Origin: an uncultured bacterium
Lineage (GTDB): Bacteria > Bacteroidota > Bacteroidia > Bacteroidales > Bacteroidaceae
Assembly: GCA_945829425.1 (NCBI GenBank)
Contig: CALZUQ010000005.1
Span: 18,958 to 82,957, forward strand
Reading direction: 5' to 3'
DNA: 64,000 nt
Position 1 is the stretch's first letter. Each line of letters opens with the position of its first letter. This document shows positions 34,637 through 43,313 of this stretch, in pieces. A program made the translations under genes and the position numbers. A model generated the notes under the pieces. That model ran no database searches and was not told the DNA's origin. It saw only the letters and a list, made by a program, of their open reading frames with translations.

Positions 34637-37066
34637 CTAAAGTTTCTTCGGAGTGTATATGGCGTTCCACCATGTCTCGTCGCCTTTCAGCCAGCGGTCG
34701 AACCACGCTACCATAGAGTTTATCCATTTCGTACGCTTCTCCGGGTCCATAATGCCATGGTTCTCGCCTTCTACGAGTATAAGTCCCGTAGGAACGCCGA
34801 GGAGGCGCAGGGCGGTAAACATCTGAATGGACTCTCCCGGTGGCACGTTGGTGTCTGCCGTGCCGTGGGTGAAGAGCAACGGCTTGGTAATCTTGTCGGC
34901 GTTGAAAAGCGGGGAGCGGTCGACGAAGAGGTCCTTACGCGTCCAGGGGTAACTGCCGGCAGCGCAGACCTCGCTGTAAGTATATCCCCAATAGCCTTCG
35001 CCCCAATAGCTGGTATGGTCGGAGATACCGGCATGTGAGATGCCGCAGGCGAAGGGGTTGTCCTTGGTGAGCATGTACTGGGTCATAAAGCCACCGTAGG
35101 ACGCTGATACGCAACCAATCTTTCCTGCGTCGACCTGAGGGACATCGAGGGCAAACTGACGGGTGGCGTCTATGATGTCTTGCGCAGGACCTTCACCCAT
35201 GGTGTTGACATGGCGCGAAGCCCACTCCTGACCGAAGCCGGAGGCACCCGAAGGATTTACCACAAATACGATATATCCCATGGCATTCCAGTAGTGAGCG
35301 GGATAATGCGAGCCACCGCCAAAGCGGCGCGACGTAGGAGAGCAGCCGCCATAGTAATGCACGATGACGGGATATTTCTTCGCCGTGTCGAAATGTGGGG
35401 GCAGGAAATAGAAACCTGTGACATCGTAACCACGTGAACAGCGGAAACGCCACGGCTTTGCCTCGCCGAGGAGTATGCCGTCATAGAATGTCTCGTTAGG
35501 GTCGAAGACGAGTTCCGCACGTGGTTTGCGCGAAGGCTGAAGGACGTTGTACGTACGGTAAGGGACACATGCCGAAGAGCCGGAGACGAGGACGTTGCCG
35601 CCACGGGAAGCGACAGAGAGGCTGCCGAGGACTTCCAAAGGCTGGTTGATACGCCGTGAGGCGTAGGTCTTCATGTCAAGACGGTAGAGGCTTACGGAGT
35701 CGGCGTTCTGCGCGAGATAATAAACGGCGTTGTCGGCAGGTGAATACTCAATATTCTCGACGCTGGTCTTGTCGTCGGCGGTGACGGGGGTCACGGTGCC
35801 GTTGGTGGTGTCCATGACGTAGAGGTAATGGTCGAAGGCGTTAGGGATGCGGCCCTCGGGCAGGCGTTTGCCTATTCCGCCGAAAGCCTCGGCAGAGCCT
35901 GTAAAGACAAGACGTCCGGTAGTGCCGGCAAAGATTGCCGAAGATATGAAGCCGTCGTCGTTGACAACCTTCTTGACGCTTTGGTCGGAAAGGTTCATGA
36001 CATAATATGTCGCGCGTCCGTTAGGGCGCTGCTGCACACTGTCGGTCATGACGGAGAAGAGGATTTGCCGTCCGTCGGAGGATATGTCGTGAAGCGAGAC
36101 ATGATGGTAGGTATAGGTCAAGGGCTGAAGCAAGCCGGTGCGGAAGTCATAACGTGCCAAGGAATAGCGCGAGCGCCAACCCGGCTGGCGGTCGTTGGGG
36201 TGTACGATCTCGTAAACGCCTTTCTCTTTCTCAGGACTCTTCTCTTCTACGGTGAGGATAGCAAAGTCTTCTGTCGGAGACACGGCGACATAGCGTGAGG
36301 GAAGGTCGCAGGCGAGGAGACTTGCTGCTCCTGTCTGTGGGTCTGTGGCTTTGAGCACGGTCTTGCCCGATACGGTCTCAAGGGTGTAGTATCTGTCACT
36401 GCGAGGCATCCATGTGGCGTCGCCAGGAACGTCACGGCGCTCGCCGTTTCTGAGGTTGCAGAGCGTTGTCTTTGACTGTCGCTTATTTGTCTTGTCATAC
36501 CATACGTAGCCCACCATAGCCCACAGGCCTGAAGGTGAGAGGCTGTTGGAGGTTATGACACGGGTGCCAAGGTTTTCCTCCATGGTGAAGAGACGCTCGC
36601 GGGAAGCCACGGCAGAGACATTGCCGCAGGGGATGGTGACGGCAAGACGTGAGGAGTCCGCAACAAATTTAACGTCAAAGACATGACAGCCGGGCTGCAA
36701 CGCACCCCCGGAGTGTTCCTTGCCGTCGGCAAAGACCTTATACTTCTTTGCACCGGAGACATTGACAGAGAAATTCTTGACATACGACGTAGCGTTGAGC
36801 GTGAAGCCCACGACATTCAGCGTGCCTTTCTGAAACTCAGCAGCAGCGAGGTCAAGGCTTTCAGGGGCTGAAGGCGAGGTGAGGCGCAGCGGCAGGTCAA
36901 TGACTTTCTCGTCAGAGTATTTCTCCTGATTGCTGTTGATACTGTCGAAAACCACGGGAGCCATGACATCAAAAGGTCCGGAGTGTCTTACCTTCGTAAT
37001 GGTCAGCGTATCGGCTGAAGCCATGCCGCTCACGAGCAGCGTGAAGAGGAAAAGGATTGTTCTCAT
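34637..37066 (-). CDS. Secreted S9 family (prolyl oligopeptidase/DPP-type) serine peptidase
   Basis: 809 residues with signal peptide MRTILFLFTLLVSGMASA. An N-terminal beta-propeller region (about 150-510) precedes an alpha/beta-hydrolase domain. The catalytic triad is visible: Ser656 in SASYGGF, Asp738 in HGTADTNVP and His770 in EGENHGIMD. Such enzymes trim peptides, often at proline, in the periplasm; many Prevotella are amino-acid and peptide users. The gene stands alone with its own terminator. Four 22-bp repeats with the dispersed motif lie just upstream. Confidence 0.9.
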   Translation of the reverse strand: MRTILFLFTLLVSGMASADTLTITKVRHSGPFDVMAPVVFDSINSNQEKYSDEKVIDLPLRLTSPSAPESLDLAAAEFQKGTLNVVGFTLNATSYVKNFSVNVSGAKKYKVFADGKEHSGGALQPGCHVFDVKFVADSSRLAVTIPCGNVSAVASRERLFTMEENLGTRVITSNSLSPSGLWAMVGYVWYDKTNKRQSKTTLCNLRNGERRDVPGDATWMPRSDRYYTLETVSGKTVLKATDPQTGAASLLACDLPSRYVAVSPTEDFAILTVEEKSPEKEKGVYEIVHPNDRQPGWRSRYSLARYDFRTGLLQPLTYTYHHVSLHDISSDGRQILFSVMTDSVQQRPNGRATYYVMNLSDQSVKKVVNDDGFISSAIFAGTTGRLVFTGSAEAFGGIGKRLPEGRIPNAFDHYLYVMDTTNGTVTPVTADDKTSVENIEYSPADNAVYYLAQNADSVSLYRLDMKTYASRRINQPLEVLGSLSVASRGGNVLVSGSSACVPYRTYNVLQPSRKPRAELVFDPNETFYDGILLGEAKPWRFRCSRGYDVTGFYFLPPHFDTAKKYPVIVHYYGGCSPTSRRFGGGSHYPAHYWNAMGYIVFVVNPSGASGFGQEWASRHVNTMGEGPAQDIIDATRQFALDVPQVDAGKIGCVSASYGGFMTQYMLTKDNPFACGISHAGISDHTSYWGEGYWGYTYSEVCAAGSYPWTRKDLFVDRSPLFNADKITKPLLFTHGTADTNVPPGESIQMFTALRLLGVPTGLILVEGENHGIMDPEKRTKWINSMVAWFDRWLKGDETWWNAIYTPKKL

Positions 37067-37111
37067 TGTTCTTGTGCTTTATTACAGTGGGGATTGTCCG
37101 AAAATTACGGT

Positions 37112-37199
37112 GAGACAGATTATATAATAAGGTAAACCATACTATATAATAAGGTACGGCGGATTATATAATAAGGTTAGTGTATTATATGATTCAGCC
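37112..37199. repeat. 22-bp tandem array built from the dispersed motif
   Basis: Four 22-base units (37112-37133, 37134-37155, 37156-37177, 37178-37199). The first three end in TATATAATAAGGT, the fourth is degenerate. This is the only place where the dispersed motif forms an array. Confidence 0.9.
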
Positions 37200-37207
37200 A
37201 ACTTGTT

Positions 37208-38503
37208 CTATAATATCTCCGGCAGCGTGAAGAGACGCTGTGCGTTGGAGCCTTTTATCAGAATGAACATATTCTCGGGGCGGTGGGCGAGAATGGCCTC
37301 ACGCACTTCTTCGACAGAAGGGAACTGACGGAAGGGATGGTCCACCGCAGCGAAGCCTTCGCCGACAAGCCACACGTCGCTGACCTGCATGTCGCCTATC
37401 ATGGCGACAATCTTCTCATGCTCTTCCTGCGACACGTCGCCAAGCTCTTTCATGCTGCCGAGTATGAGCATCTTGCGTTCTGCACGTATGGCAGAGAAAT
37501 TGCGCAATGCGGCAGCCATGGAGGTGGGGTTGGCGTTGTATGCGTCCACGACAAGGTGGTTGTGAGGCGTCACGGTGAGCTGCGAACGGTTGTTGGAAGG
37601 GACGTAATCAGACAAGGCAGAGCAGACATCTTCTTCCCCAACGCCGAAGGTGAGGCCTATGGCGGCTGCGGCGAGCATGTTATATATGTTATAGTCACCG
37701 ATGAGATGGGTTGTCACGTTATGTTCCACCCCTTCGCGCGTCTTCCAGGAGAAGGAAAGATACGGTGCACATTCGGTCACGGTGCCTGTGACAAAGTTGT
37801 CGGGCGACGGCTCTGTGCCGTAGCGTATGAGGTTCAGCCCGTCGGCAATGGCAAGGAGATGCTCGTTGCCGGAATGTATGAATACTGTGGCATGACGCGG
37901 GCGCAGGAAGTCGTACAGCTCGCCCTTTGTCTTCACCACGCCTTCAAAACTTCCGAAGCCTCCGAGGTGTGCCCGTCCAACGTTCGTGATGATGCCGCAG
38001 TCAGGCTCGACAATGTCTGTGAGGGTCTTTATCTCACCGGGATGGTTTGCTCCCATCTCTATTACGGCAACCTCATGCTCTGCGGTAAGGCGTAGGAGGG
38101 TCTTCGGCACACCGATATGGTTATTGAAATTGCCTTGTGTGTAAAGGACGTTATATTTCTTCTCCAGAACGGCTGCGATGAGCTCCTTCGTGGTCGTCTT
38201 GCCGTTAGTTCCCGTTACGCCGATAATCTTTGTACCCAACTGCTTGCGGTGGTAGTGGGCAAGCGACTGTAACGTAGTGAGCACATCGTCGACAACGATA
38301 AGGCGGCTGTCGGCAGCACCGTCACACAACTCGTCGACGACAGCATAACAGCAGCCTTGATCCAAAGCCTGACGGGCAAAGAGATTGCCGTTGAACGACG
38401 CACCTTTCAGTGCGAAGAAGATACTGCCTTCCGGGCATTCGCGTGTGTCGGTGGTAATTACGGGATGCTGGCGGAAGATTTCATACAACTCTGTTATTTC
38501 CAT
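37208..38503 (-). CDS. murF: UDP-N-acetylmuramoyl-tripeptide--D-alanyl-D-alanine ligase
   Basis: 431 residues. Adds D-Ala-D-Ala (made by Ddl) to the UDP-MurNAc tripeptide, cytoplasmic. The P-loop GVTGTNGKTTTKELI, the EMGANHPGEI block and VVDAYNANPTSMAAAL (Mur ligase signature) are intact. The start MEITELYEIFRQHP is chosen; the track adds 15 residues with no family support, and the promoter -7 element lies 62 bases upstream. Divergent from folP. Confidence 0.96.
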   Translation of the reverse strand: MEITELYEIFRQHPVITTDTRECPEGSIFFALKGASFNGNLFARQALDQGCCYAVVDELCDGAADSRLIVVDDVLTTLQSLAHYHRKQLGTKIIGVTGTNGKTTTKELIAAVLEKKYNVLYTQGNFNNHIGVPKTLLRLTAEHEVAVIEMGANHPGEIKTLTDIVEPDCGIITNVGRAHLGGFGSFEGVVKTKGELYDFLRPRHATVFIHSGNEHLLAIADGLNLIRYGTEPSPDNFVTGTVTECAPYLSFSWKTREGVEHNVTTHLIGDYNIYNMLAAAAIGLTFGVGEEDVCSALSDYVPSNNRSQLTVTPHNHLVVDAYNANPTSMAAALRNFSAIRAERKMLILGSMKELGDVSQEEHEKIVAMIGDMQVSDVWLVGEGFAAVDHPFRQFPSVEEVREAILAHRPENMFILIKGSNAQRLFTLPEIL

Positions 38504-38564
38504 TTTTCTTTCTCTCCCCCTCAAAGTATTAAGAACCAAATTATCCAAAAAGACTAATTCCTTG

Positions 38565-38572
38565 CAAAATTA
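38565..38572 (-). promoter_or_regulatory. murF -7 element
   Basis: TAATTTTG on the minus strand. Confidence 0.6.
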
Positions 38573-38616
38573 AGAATTATTTTCTAATAATATCACGCTT
38601 TGTCATAAAAAAATGC

Positions 38617-38624
38617 TAATTTTG
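38617..38624 (+). promoter_or_regulatory. folP operon -7 element
   Basis: TAATTTTG on the plus strand, 47 bases upstream of folP; divergent from the identical murF element. Confidence 0.65.
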
Positions 38625-38670
38625 CACCTATTAGTGCATTTTATTGCAATGAACCACAACCAACCGGATA

Positions 38671-39510
38671 ATGAACTACGAACTGAATATAAATAACGGT
38701 GTCTGGAGAATAACCCAACCGGAAGTGATGGGAATACTGAACTGCACACCGGATTCTTTCTTCTCGGCCTCAAGGAAACAGACGGAGAAGGAGATAGCAG
38801 AACAAGCTTGCAGGATAATAAGCGAAGGGGGAAAGATAATTGATGTGGGAGGAATGTCGACACGTCCTGGAGGACTTTTCGTCGACGAGGAGGAGGAACG
38901 CCGCAGGCTGTCCTTCGCCTTGGCGATAGTAAGGAGAGAATGTCCGGAGGCTATACTCTCCGTAGACACCTTCCGTCCACAGATAGCCCGCATGGCTGTT
39001 GAGGAGTATGGAGCGGACATAATAAACGATGTCAGCGAAGGCGGCGTGACGACACTGGAGGGCGTAAGAAACACCGAAGGGGGAAACATCTTCGCTGAGG
39101 CGGCACGCCTGAAGGCAGTATATCTCCTCATGTCTGTTCAGCCTACGCTCTCCGCCACGCTGAAGGTCTTCAAAGAGAAGACGGAGGAGCTGAGGCGTTA
39201 TGGTGTAAGCGACATAATCCTTGACCCGGGCTACGGCTTCGGAAAGGACATAGAGCAGAACTACGGCATTCTTGCGCAGCAACAAGCCATAGCCGACGTT
39301 TTCCCCACCATGCCCGTGCTCGCCGGAGTGTCGAGGAAACGTATGATACGGCAGCTCCTTGACACCACTCCCGAGGAGGCTCTCAACGGCACTACGGCGG
39401 TGCATGTCCTCGCACTCTGCCAAGGCGCAGCGATACTACGCGCCCACGATGTTCGCGAGGCGGTAGAGGCGGTAAGAATATACCGCGCATATATTTCCGG
39501 CGGGCAATGA
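38671..39510 (+). CDS. folP: Dihydropteroate synthase
   Basis: 279 residues, TIM-barrel enzyme joining pterin pyrophosphate and p-aminobenzoate; the target of sulfonamides. Motifs: VMGILNCTPDSFF (usual NxTPDSF), DVGGMSTRPGG (pterin-binding loop), SVDTFRPQIA, NDVS, LDPGYGFGKDIEQNY and VLAGVSRKRMI. All catalytic blocks are present. It is followed after about 95 bases by cdaA, an order common in Bacteroidota. Confidence 0.96.
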   Translation: MNYELNINNGVWRITQPEVMGILNCTPDSFFSASRKQTEKEIAEQACRIISEGGKIIDVGGMSTRPGGLFVDEEEERRRLSFALAIVRRECPEAILSVDTFRPQIARMAVEEYGADIINDVSEGGVTTLEGVRNTEGGNIFAEAARLKAVYLLMSVQPTLSATLKVFKEKTEELRRYGVSDIILDPGYGFGKDIEQNYGILAQQQAIADVFPTMPVLAGVSRKRMIRQLLDTTPEEALNGTTAVHVLALCQGAAILRAHDVREAVEAVRIYRAYISGGQ

Positions 39511-39540
39511 CGCTTCACGCCATAAGAGAGTAAAATAACT

Positions 39541-39585
39541 GTGGGTGACGCATTGCCTGTGGAGAATAACAGAACCCACCTTAAC
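39541..39585 (+). promoter_or_regulatory. cdaA leader hairpin with motif TAACAGAACCCACCTTAAC
   Basis: GTGGGT (39541-39546) can pair with ACCCAC (39574-39579); the second arm is part of the motif that also precedes trpS and the helix-hairpin-helix gene. The motif ends 21 bases before the cdaA start. Confidence 0.5.
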
Positions 39586-39606
39586 GACAAATAATAACGC
39601 TCTTTC

Positions 39607-40398
39607 ATGTTCATAACAATATCGGCAAAAGATATCATTGACATTTTTCTCGTAGCACTGCTGCTGTATTATATCTTCCGGCTGATGCGCGAGTCACGTT
39701 CGCTGAATGTCTTCATAGGCATCATGGTGTTCATAGTAATCTGGCTCTTCGTGAGTCAGGTGCTTGAGATGCGTCTGCTCGGTAGCATTCTCGACAAGCT
39801 AGTCTCTGTTGGAGTTCTTGCCATAATAGTGCTGTTCCAAGAGGAGATCAGGAAGTTCCTGTACTCTCTCGGCGCACACCAGCGCGTCTCGAACGCCCTA
39901 AGGCTCTTCGGCTCGAAACACAAGAGCGAGCACGCCGACAAGAAAAGCATCATGCCTATCGTAATGGCGTGTATGAACATGGCGAGACAGAAATCGGGAG
40001 CCTTGATAGTGATAGAACGCATGGCACCGCTCGACGACATAGTGTCTACGGGCGACCTTATTGACGCCAACATCAACCAGCTGCTTATAGAAAACATCTT
40101 TTTCAAGAACTCACCGCTGCACGACGGAGCAATGATCATACGCAAGCAGAGGATTTGTGCGGCAGGATGTATCCTGCCCGTCGCCCACGACCAGGACATT
40201 CCTAAAGAGTTAGGACTGAGACACCGTGCGGCTCTCGGCATCTCGCAGGCCTCCGACGCCATAGCGATAGTATGCTCTGAGGAGACGGGACGCATATCTG
40301 TAGCCATAAAGGGTGTGTTCCAACTGAGACTGTCGGCAGAAAAACTGGAGTCGCTGCTGACAGAAGAGTTATTCGTAAATACGACAAGCAACAAATAA
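39607..40398 (+). CDS. cdaA: Diadenylate cyclase (c-di-AMP synthase)
   Basis: 263 residues. Three membrane helices (FLVALLLYYIFRLM; VFIGIMVFIVIWLFVS; LVSVGVLAIIVLF) are followed by the DAC domain with the catalytic DGA (SPLHDGAMII) and RHR (GLRHRAALG) motifs. It converts two ATP to cyclic di-AMP at the inner membrane; c-di-AMP controls osmotic and cell-wall balance. It lies between folP and a penicillin-binding protein gene that starts one base after its stop, which links it to wall metabolism. Confidence 0.95.
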   Translation: MFITISAKDIIDIFLVALLLYYIFRLMRESRSLNVFIGIMVFIVIWLFVSQVLEMRLLGSILDKLVSVGVLAIIVLFQEEIRKFLYSLGAHQRVSNALRLFGSKHKSEHADKKSIMPIVMACMNMARQKSGALIVIERMAPLDDIVSTGDLIDANINQLLIENIFFKNSPLHDGAMIIRKQRICAAGCILPVAHDQDIPKELGLRHRAALGISQASDAIAIVCSEETGRISVAIKGVFQLRLSAEKLESLLTEELFVNTTSNK

Positions 40399-40399
40399 A

Positions 40400-41740
40400 A
40401 TGAAGAAATACCGCATACGCTGGGACCGTATAGCTATGCTCCTCGCCGCCGTTGCGGCGTTTTGCATGGCTGTGTACTATATTATAATAGGTATAATGTC
40501 TCTCTTCTCATGGATAGCCTCCTTCTTCGGCGGCATGACATGGTGTCCAGAAGAGAAGGAAAGGAAAGAGACACCAAAGCATATCACACAGGAGCAAAGA
40601 GACGAGGCACTGCACATGAAGGAACGCATAGACAGCTTCATGGCTCTCCCTACACGCCTGGAAAAAGAGAAAATATCCATTTCGATATACGACCTCACCA
40701 CACAGCAGTATATATACGCATACCAGCAGGACAAGCTCTTCCCGCCGGCATCGTGCATGAAGATACCTACCGCCGTAGCTGCCCTCAAGACTCTGGGCGT
40801 AAACCACAGGCTCACGGAGTCGTTGCAGATAAGGGGAGAGATTGTAAACGACACCCTTTTCGGCAACCTGCTCCTGAGGGCTGACGCCGACCCGCTCCTC
40901 ATCTCGCTCGATGCGCTGACGGCAAAGGCAAGACAGGAAGGCATAAAGCATATCAAGGGAAATATCTACCTAAACCTCGCACACAGAGACAGGCTGACAG
41001 CACACCCTTCAGCAAAGACGTGGGACATACCGTTCAACAAGACACCACTTCTGCTGAAAGGGGAGAACGTGGTGAGGAGAAACCTTATGGCGTCACTGCA
41101 CAGAGCCGGCATAACATACCGACACGACGCCACGCAGAAGCCCAACGGAAAATACCGCTGCATAGCAGCGTCGGCACACCGCATGACAGACGCCATGATA
41201 CCCATGATGAGAAACAGTTCGAACATCATGGCAGAGACAATACTCTATAACCTCGACCATAAGCAAGGCAGACTGAAAGACAACATGACGAACTACGCCA
41301 TACGTCATGGGCATGAGGACTTCTGGAGAACGGTCTTCGCAGCAGACACTACATATAACATGGATGCCTTCATCTTCAACGACGGCAGCGGCCTGTCGCC
41401 CGACAACCGTCTTTCAGCACGCATGCTTACCGACATGCTTCGCTATACTTACTCCGAGAAGGCTGTCTACGACTACCTCGTAGGCTATGCCTTGGCATCG
41501 CCGTCAGGCGAGCGGCGCGGCTCCTTGCTTACGCGCCTGTCTCACCCTGACTACCGCAACAGGATATTCTGCAAGACAGGCACCATGACGACACGCGGTG
41601 TCTCTTCCATTGCCGGGTACCTTGAGGGCAGCGATGGCCACTGGTATATCTTCACCATTATGAACGACGACTCTCCCGTTGCAGAAGCGAGGATATATCA
41701 AGACAAACTGCTTAAGATGATGATGAAAAAGAAGCAATAG
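40400..41740 (+). CDS. S13 family D-Ala-D-Ala carboxypeptidase/endopeptidase (PBP4-like)
   Basis: 446 residues with an N-terminal membrane anchor (IAMLLAAVAAFCMAVYYIII) rather than a cleaved signal. The active-site motifs of S13 peptidases are all present: SxxK as PASCMKI (Ser118), SxN as NSSNIMAE, and KTG as CKTGTMTTRG. It cleaves peptidoglycan cross-links or terminal D-Ala in the periplasm. The gene begins one base after cdaA and is probably co-translated. Downstream lies a long 22-bp repeat array. Confidence 0.9.
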   Translation: MKKYRIRWDRIAMLLAAVAAFCMAVYYIIIGIMSLFSWIASFFGGMTWCPEEKERKETPKHITQEQRDEALHMKERIDSFMALPTRLEKEKISISIYDLTTQQYIYAYQQDKLFPPASCMKIPTAVAALKTLGVNHRLTESLQIRGEIVNDTLFGNLLLRADADPLLISLDALTAKARQEGIKHIKGNIYLNLAHRDRLTAHPSAKTWDIPFNKTPLLLKGENVVRRNLMASLHRAGITYRHDATQKPNGKYRCIAASAHRMTDAMIPMMRNSSNIMAETILYNLDHKQGRLKDNMTNYAIRHGHEDFWRTVFAADTTYNMDAFIFNDGSGLSPDNRLSARMLTDMLRYTYSEKAVYDYLVGYALASPSGERRGSLLTRLSHPDYRNRIFCKTGTMTTRGVSSIAGYLEGSDGHWYIFTIMNDDSPVAEARIYQDKLLKMMMKKKQ

Positions 41741-41755
41741 GATGTGGCAGGGCGT

Positions 41756-41909
41756 AACTTATCATCTATTGAAGTCATAAGTTATCATAAAAATAATCAC
41801 AAGTTATGATTGAGAAAATCATAGCTTGTGTTTCTAAAAAGCACTGCTTGTGTTTCTAAAAAGCACTGCTTGTGTTTTTGGAAAGCTCCGCTTATCTCTG
41901 CGTATAGCA
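41756..41909. repeat. Seven-unit degenerate 22-bp tandem array
   Basis: Units of exactly 22 bases at 41756, 41778, 41800, 41822, 41844, 41866 and 41888. Neighbouring units share up to 20 bases, distant ones only (A/G)(C/G)TT(A/G)T near the start and CA at the end, yet the spacing never changes. Confidence 0.9.
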
Positions 41910-41976
41910 TAAAAAATAAGATATATATCAAGAACTCCTGCAGTCATTCCGCAACAGATATTGCCCATAACGAAGA

Positions 41977-42021
41977 AGCCGTTTACACGTATTTCCATTT
42001 CAAATCTACGTGTAAACGGCT
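41977..42021. terminator. Bidirectional hairpin between convergent genes
   Basis: AGCCGTTTACACGTA pairs perfectly with TACGTGTAAACGGCT (15 bp, 15-base loop). It sits between the convergent dacB-like and methyltransferase genes and could end both. Confidence 0.6.
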
Positions 42022-42121
42022 GTTAGTATTCTGTGTTTTTATTTCATGCGTACGCCAATCATAAAGCCTATGCCCCAACACCGTGATGCCTCATCCCGCG
42101 CATAGCATTGCCTTATGTCTG

Positions 42122-43075
42122 TCAGCCTTTCTTCTTTTCAGTTTTCTTTTTTCCACATTGCTGGCTGTTTCTCTCCCAGAACACTCCGTCGGAATATCCC
42201 TGTATGGAGTTGTCGGCATCGGCGAGGAGTAGTCTTTTCGCCGTCCAGAGACAATACGTGTCGTTCCATTCTATTGCCGTAAAATGTCTTCCGAGCTTCT
42301 TCGCCACGACGGCAGCCGTTCCGCTTCCTGCAAACGGGTCGAGGATGCGGTCGCCGGGTTTCGACGATGCGAGTATTAGCTTTGCATAAAGCTTCTCCGG
42401 CTTCTGCGTAGGGTGGTCGGTATTCTCGGGCATAGACCAAAAGGGTATGCTGATGTCGTCCCAGAAATTCGAGGGATAAGTCATGCGGTATTTCCCGTCG
42501 TCAGAAGCCTGCCAGTCTTTCGGCATTCCGTCCACGGTGTACGGCGCCAGTACCTTCCTCTTCATCTTCACCGCTTCGACATCGAAAAAATAATTGCGGG
42601 GATCGTTGACAGCAAACCATATGTCCTCCATGGCGTTCTTCCAGTTTCTCTGCGCTCCACGCCCTTTCTCTCTCTGCCATGTTATGCGGTTCAGGACTGT
42701 CAGCCTGCTGCTGACTACTCTGAGCATCACCGCCGACGAACGCCAGTCGCCGCACATATACAACGTGCCATGCGGAGCGAGCTTCCGGCACACGGTGTCA
42801 AACCACGACAGGAGATAGCGCTCGTAGTCCTCGTCAGGGACAGCATGGAAGGTCTTTCCATGAAAATTGCGAGACAGATTATAGGGTGGGTCGAGAATAA
42901 TGAGGTCATAATAGCTGTCGGGCAACCTCTCCAAGCATTTCGCCATATCGCCACAGACAACCTTGTCGTCGCAACTGTCTGGAGCAAGGGCATCGGCAGA
43001 AAGGACATACTGCTGCAGCAGCTGCCTCTCGTCATCTCCTATAGTCAATGTGCGGTTGTTCTTTGCTTTAACCAT
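42122..43075 (-). CDS. Solitary DNA methyltransferase (beta class, N6A or N4C)
   Basis: 317 residues. The catalytic motif DPPYNLS comes first and the AdoMet motif DPFAGSGTAAV near the C-terminus, the order of beta-class amino-methyltransferases. The target recognition part lies between. No restriction enzyme or specificity subunit is next to it, so it looks like an orphan enzyme; its sequence target cannot be read from the protein. The C-terminal tail (GKKKTEKKKG) is low complexity and the next frame carries a protein-like remnant, so the end may have been altered by a frameshift. Confidence 0.9.
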   Translation of the reverse strand: MVKAKNNRTLTIGDDERQLLQQYVLSADALAPDSCDDKVVCGDMAKCLERLPDSYYDLIILDPPYNLSRNFHGKTFHAVPDEDYERYLLSWFDTVCRKLAPHGTLYMCGDWRSSAVMLRVVSSRLTVLNRITWQREKGRGAQRNWKNAMEDIWFAVNDPRNYFFDVEAVKMKRKVLAPYTVDGMPKDWQASDDGKYRMTYPSNFWDDISIPFWSMPENTDHPTQKPEKLYAKLILASSKPGDRILDPFAGSGTAAVVAKKLGRHFTAIEWNDTYCLWTAKRLLLADADNSIQGYSDGVFWERNSQQCGKKKTEKKKG

Positions 43076-43142
43076 ATTTGCAGCTTTGAAAGAAAAATAC
43101 TACGCTCTGCGAGAGAAAATCATTCTCCTGCCACCTAAATAT

Positions 43143-43176
43143 TTGGCGGAATTAAGTACACACTTAACTCCGCCAA
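43143..43176 (-). terminator. Hairpin between ackA and the methyltransferase gene
   Basis: TTGGCGGAATTAAGT and ACTTAACTCCGCCAA pair with one G-U. It lies downstream of ackA (minus strand) and upstream of the methyltransferase start. Terminator of pta-ackA is the simplest reading. Confidence 0.55.
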
Positions 43177-43313
43177 AAGTCTTTCATACCTCACGCCTTG
43201 CGTCATAGGACAGGAGTCTTACCGCCCTACCCTACCTGCTTCCGGCTTTTCCGAGGTAAGTCATTATGTATCTCAAAGCAAGTGATAATGACTGTCGCTA
43301 CAGACCTGTCAGC

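Larger units (their letters stand above)
41741..42121. other. Convergent spacer with a long array, hairpin and gene remnant
   Basis: No intact gene. Contains seven 22-bp units, a 15-bp hairpin (41977-42021) and, on the minus strand, a short open stretch next to the methyltransferase end (RDEASRCWGIGFMIGVRMK, stop at 42039) that looks like a protein C-terminus in a different frame. Confidence 0.55.

Noticed and set aside
37283-38095. 270-residue plus-strand ORF
   Set aside because: Antisense shadow of murF, whose motifs are intact.
41828-42064. 78-residue ORF through the 22-bp array and hairpin
   Set aside because: Its sequence is a translation of the repeats (KSTACVSKKHCLC).
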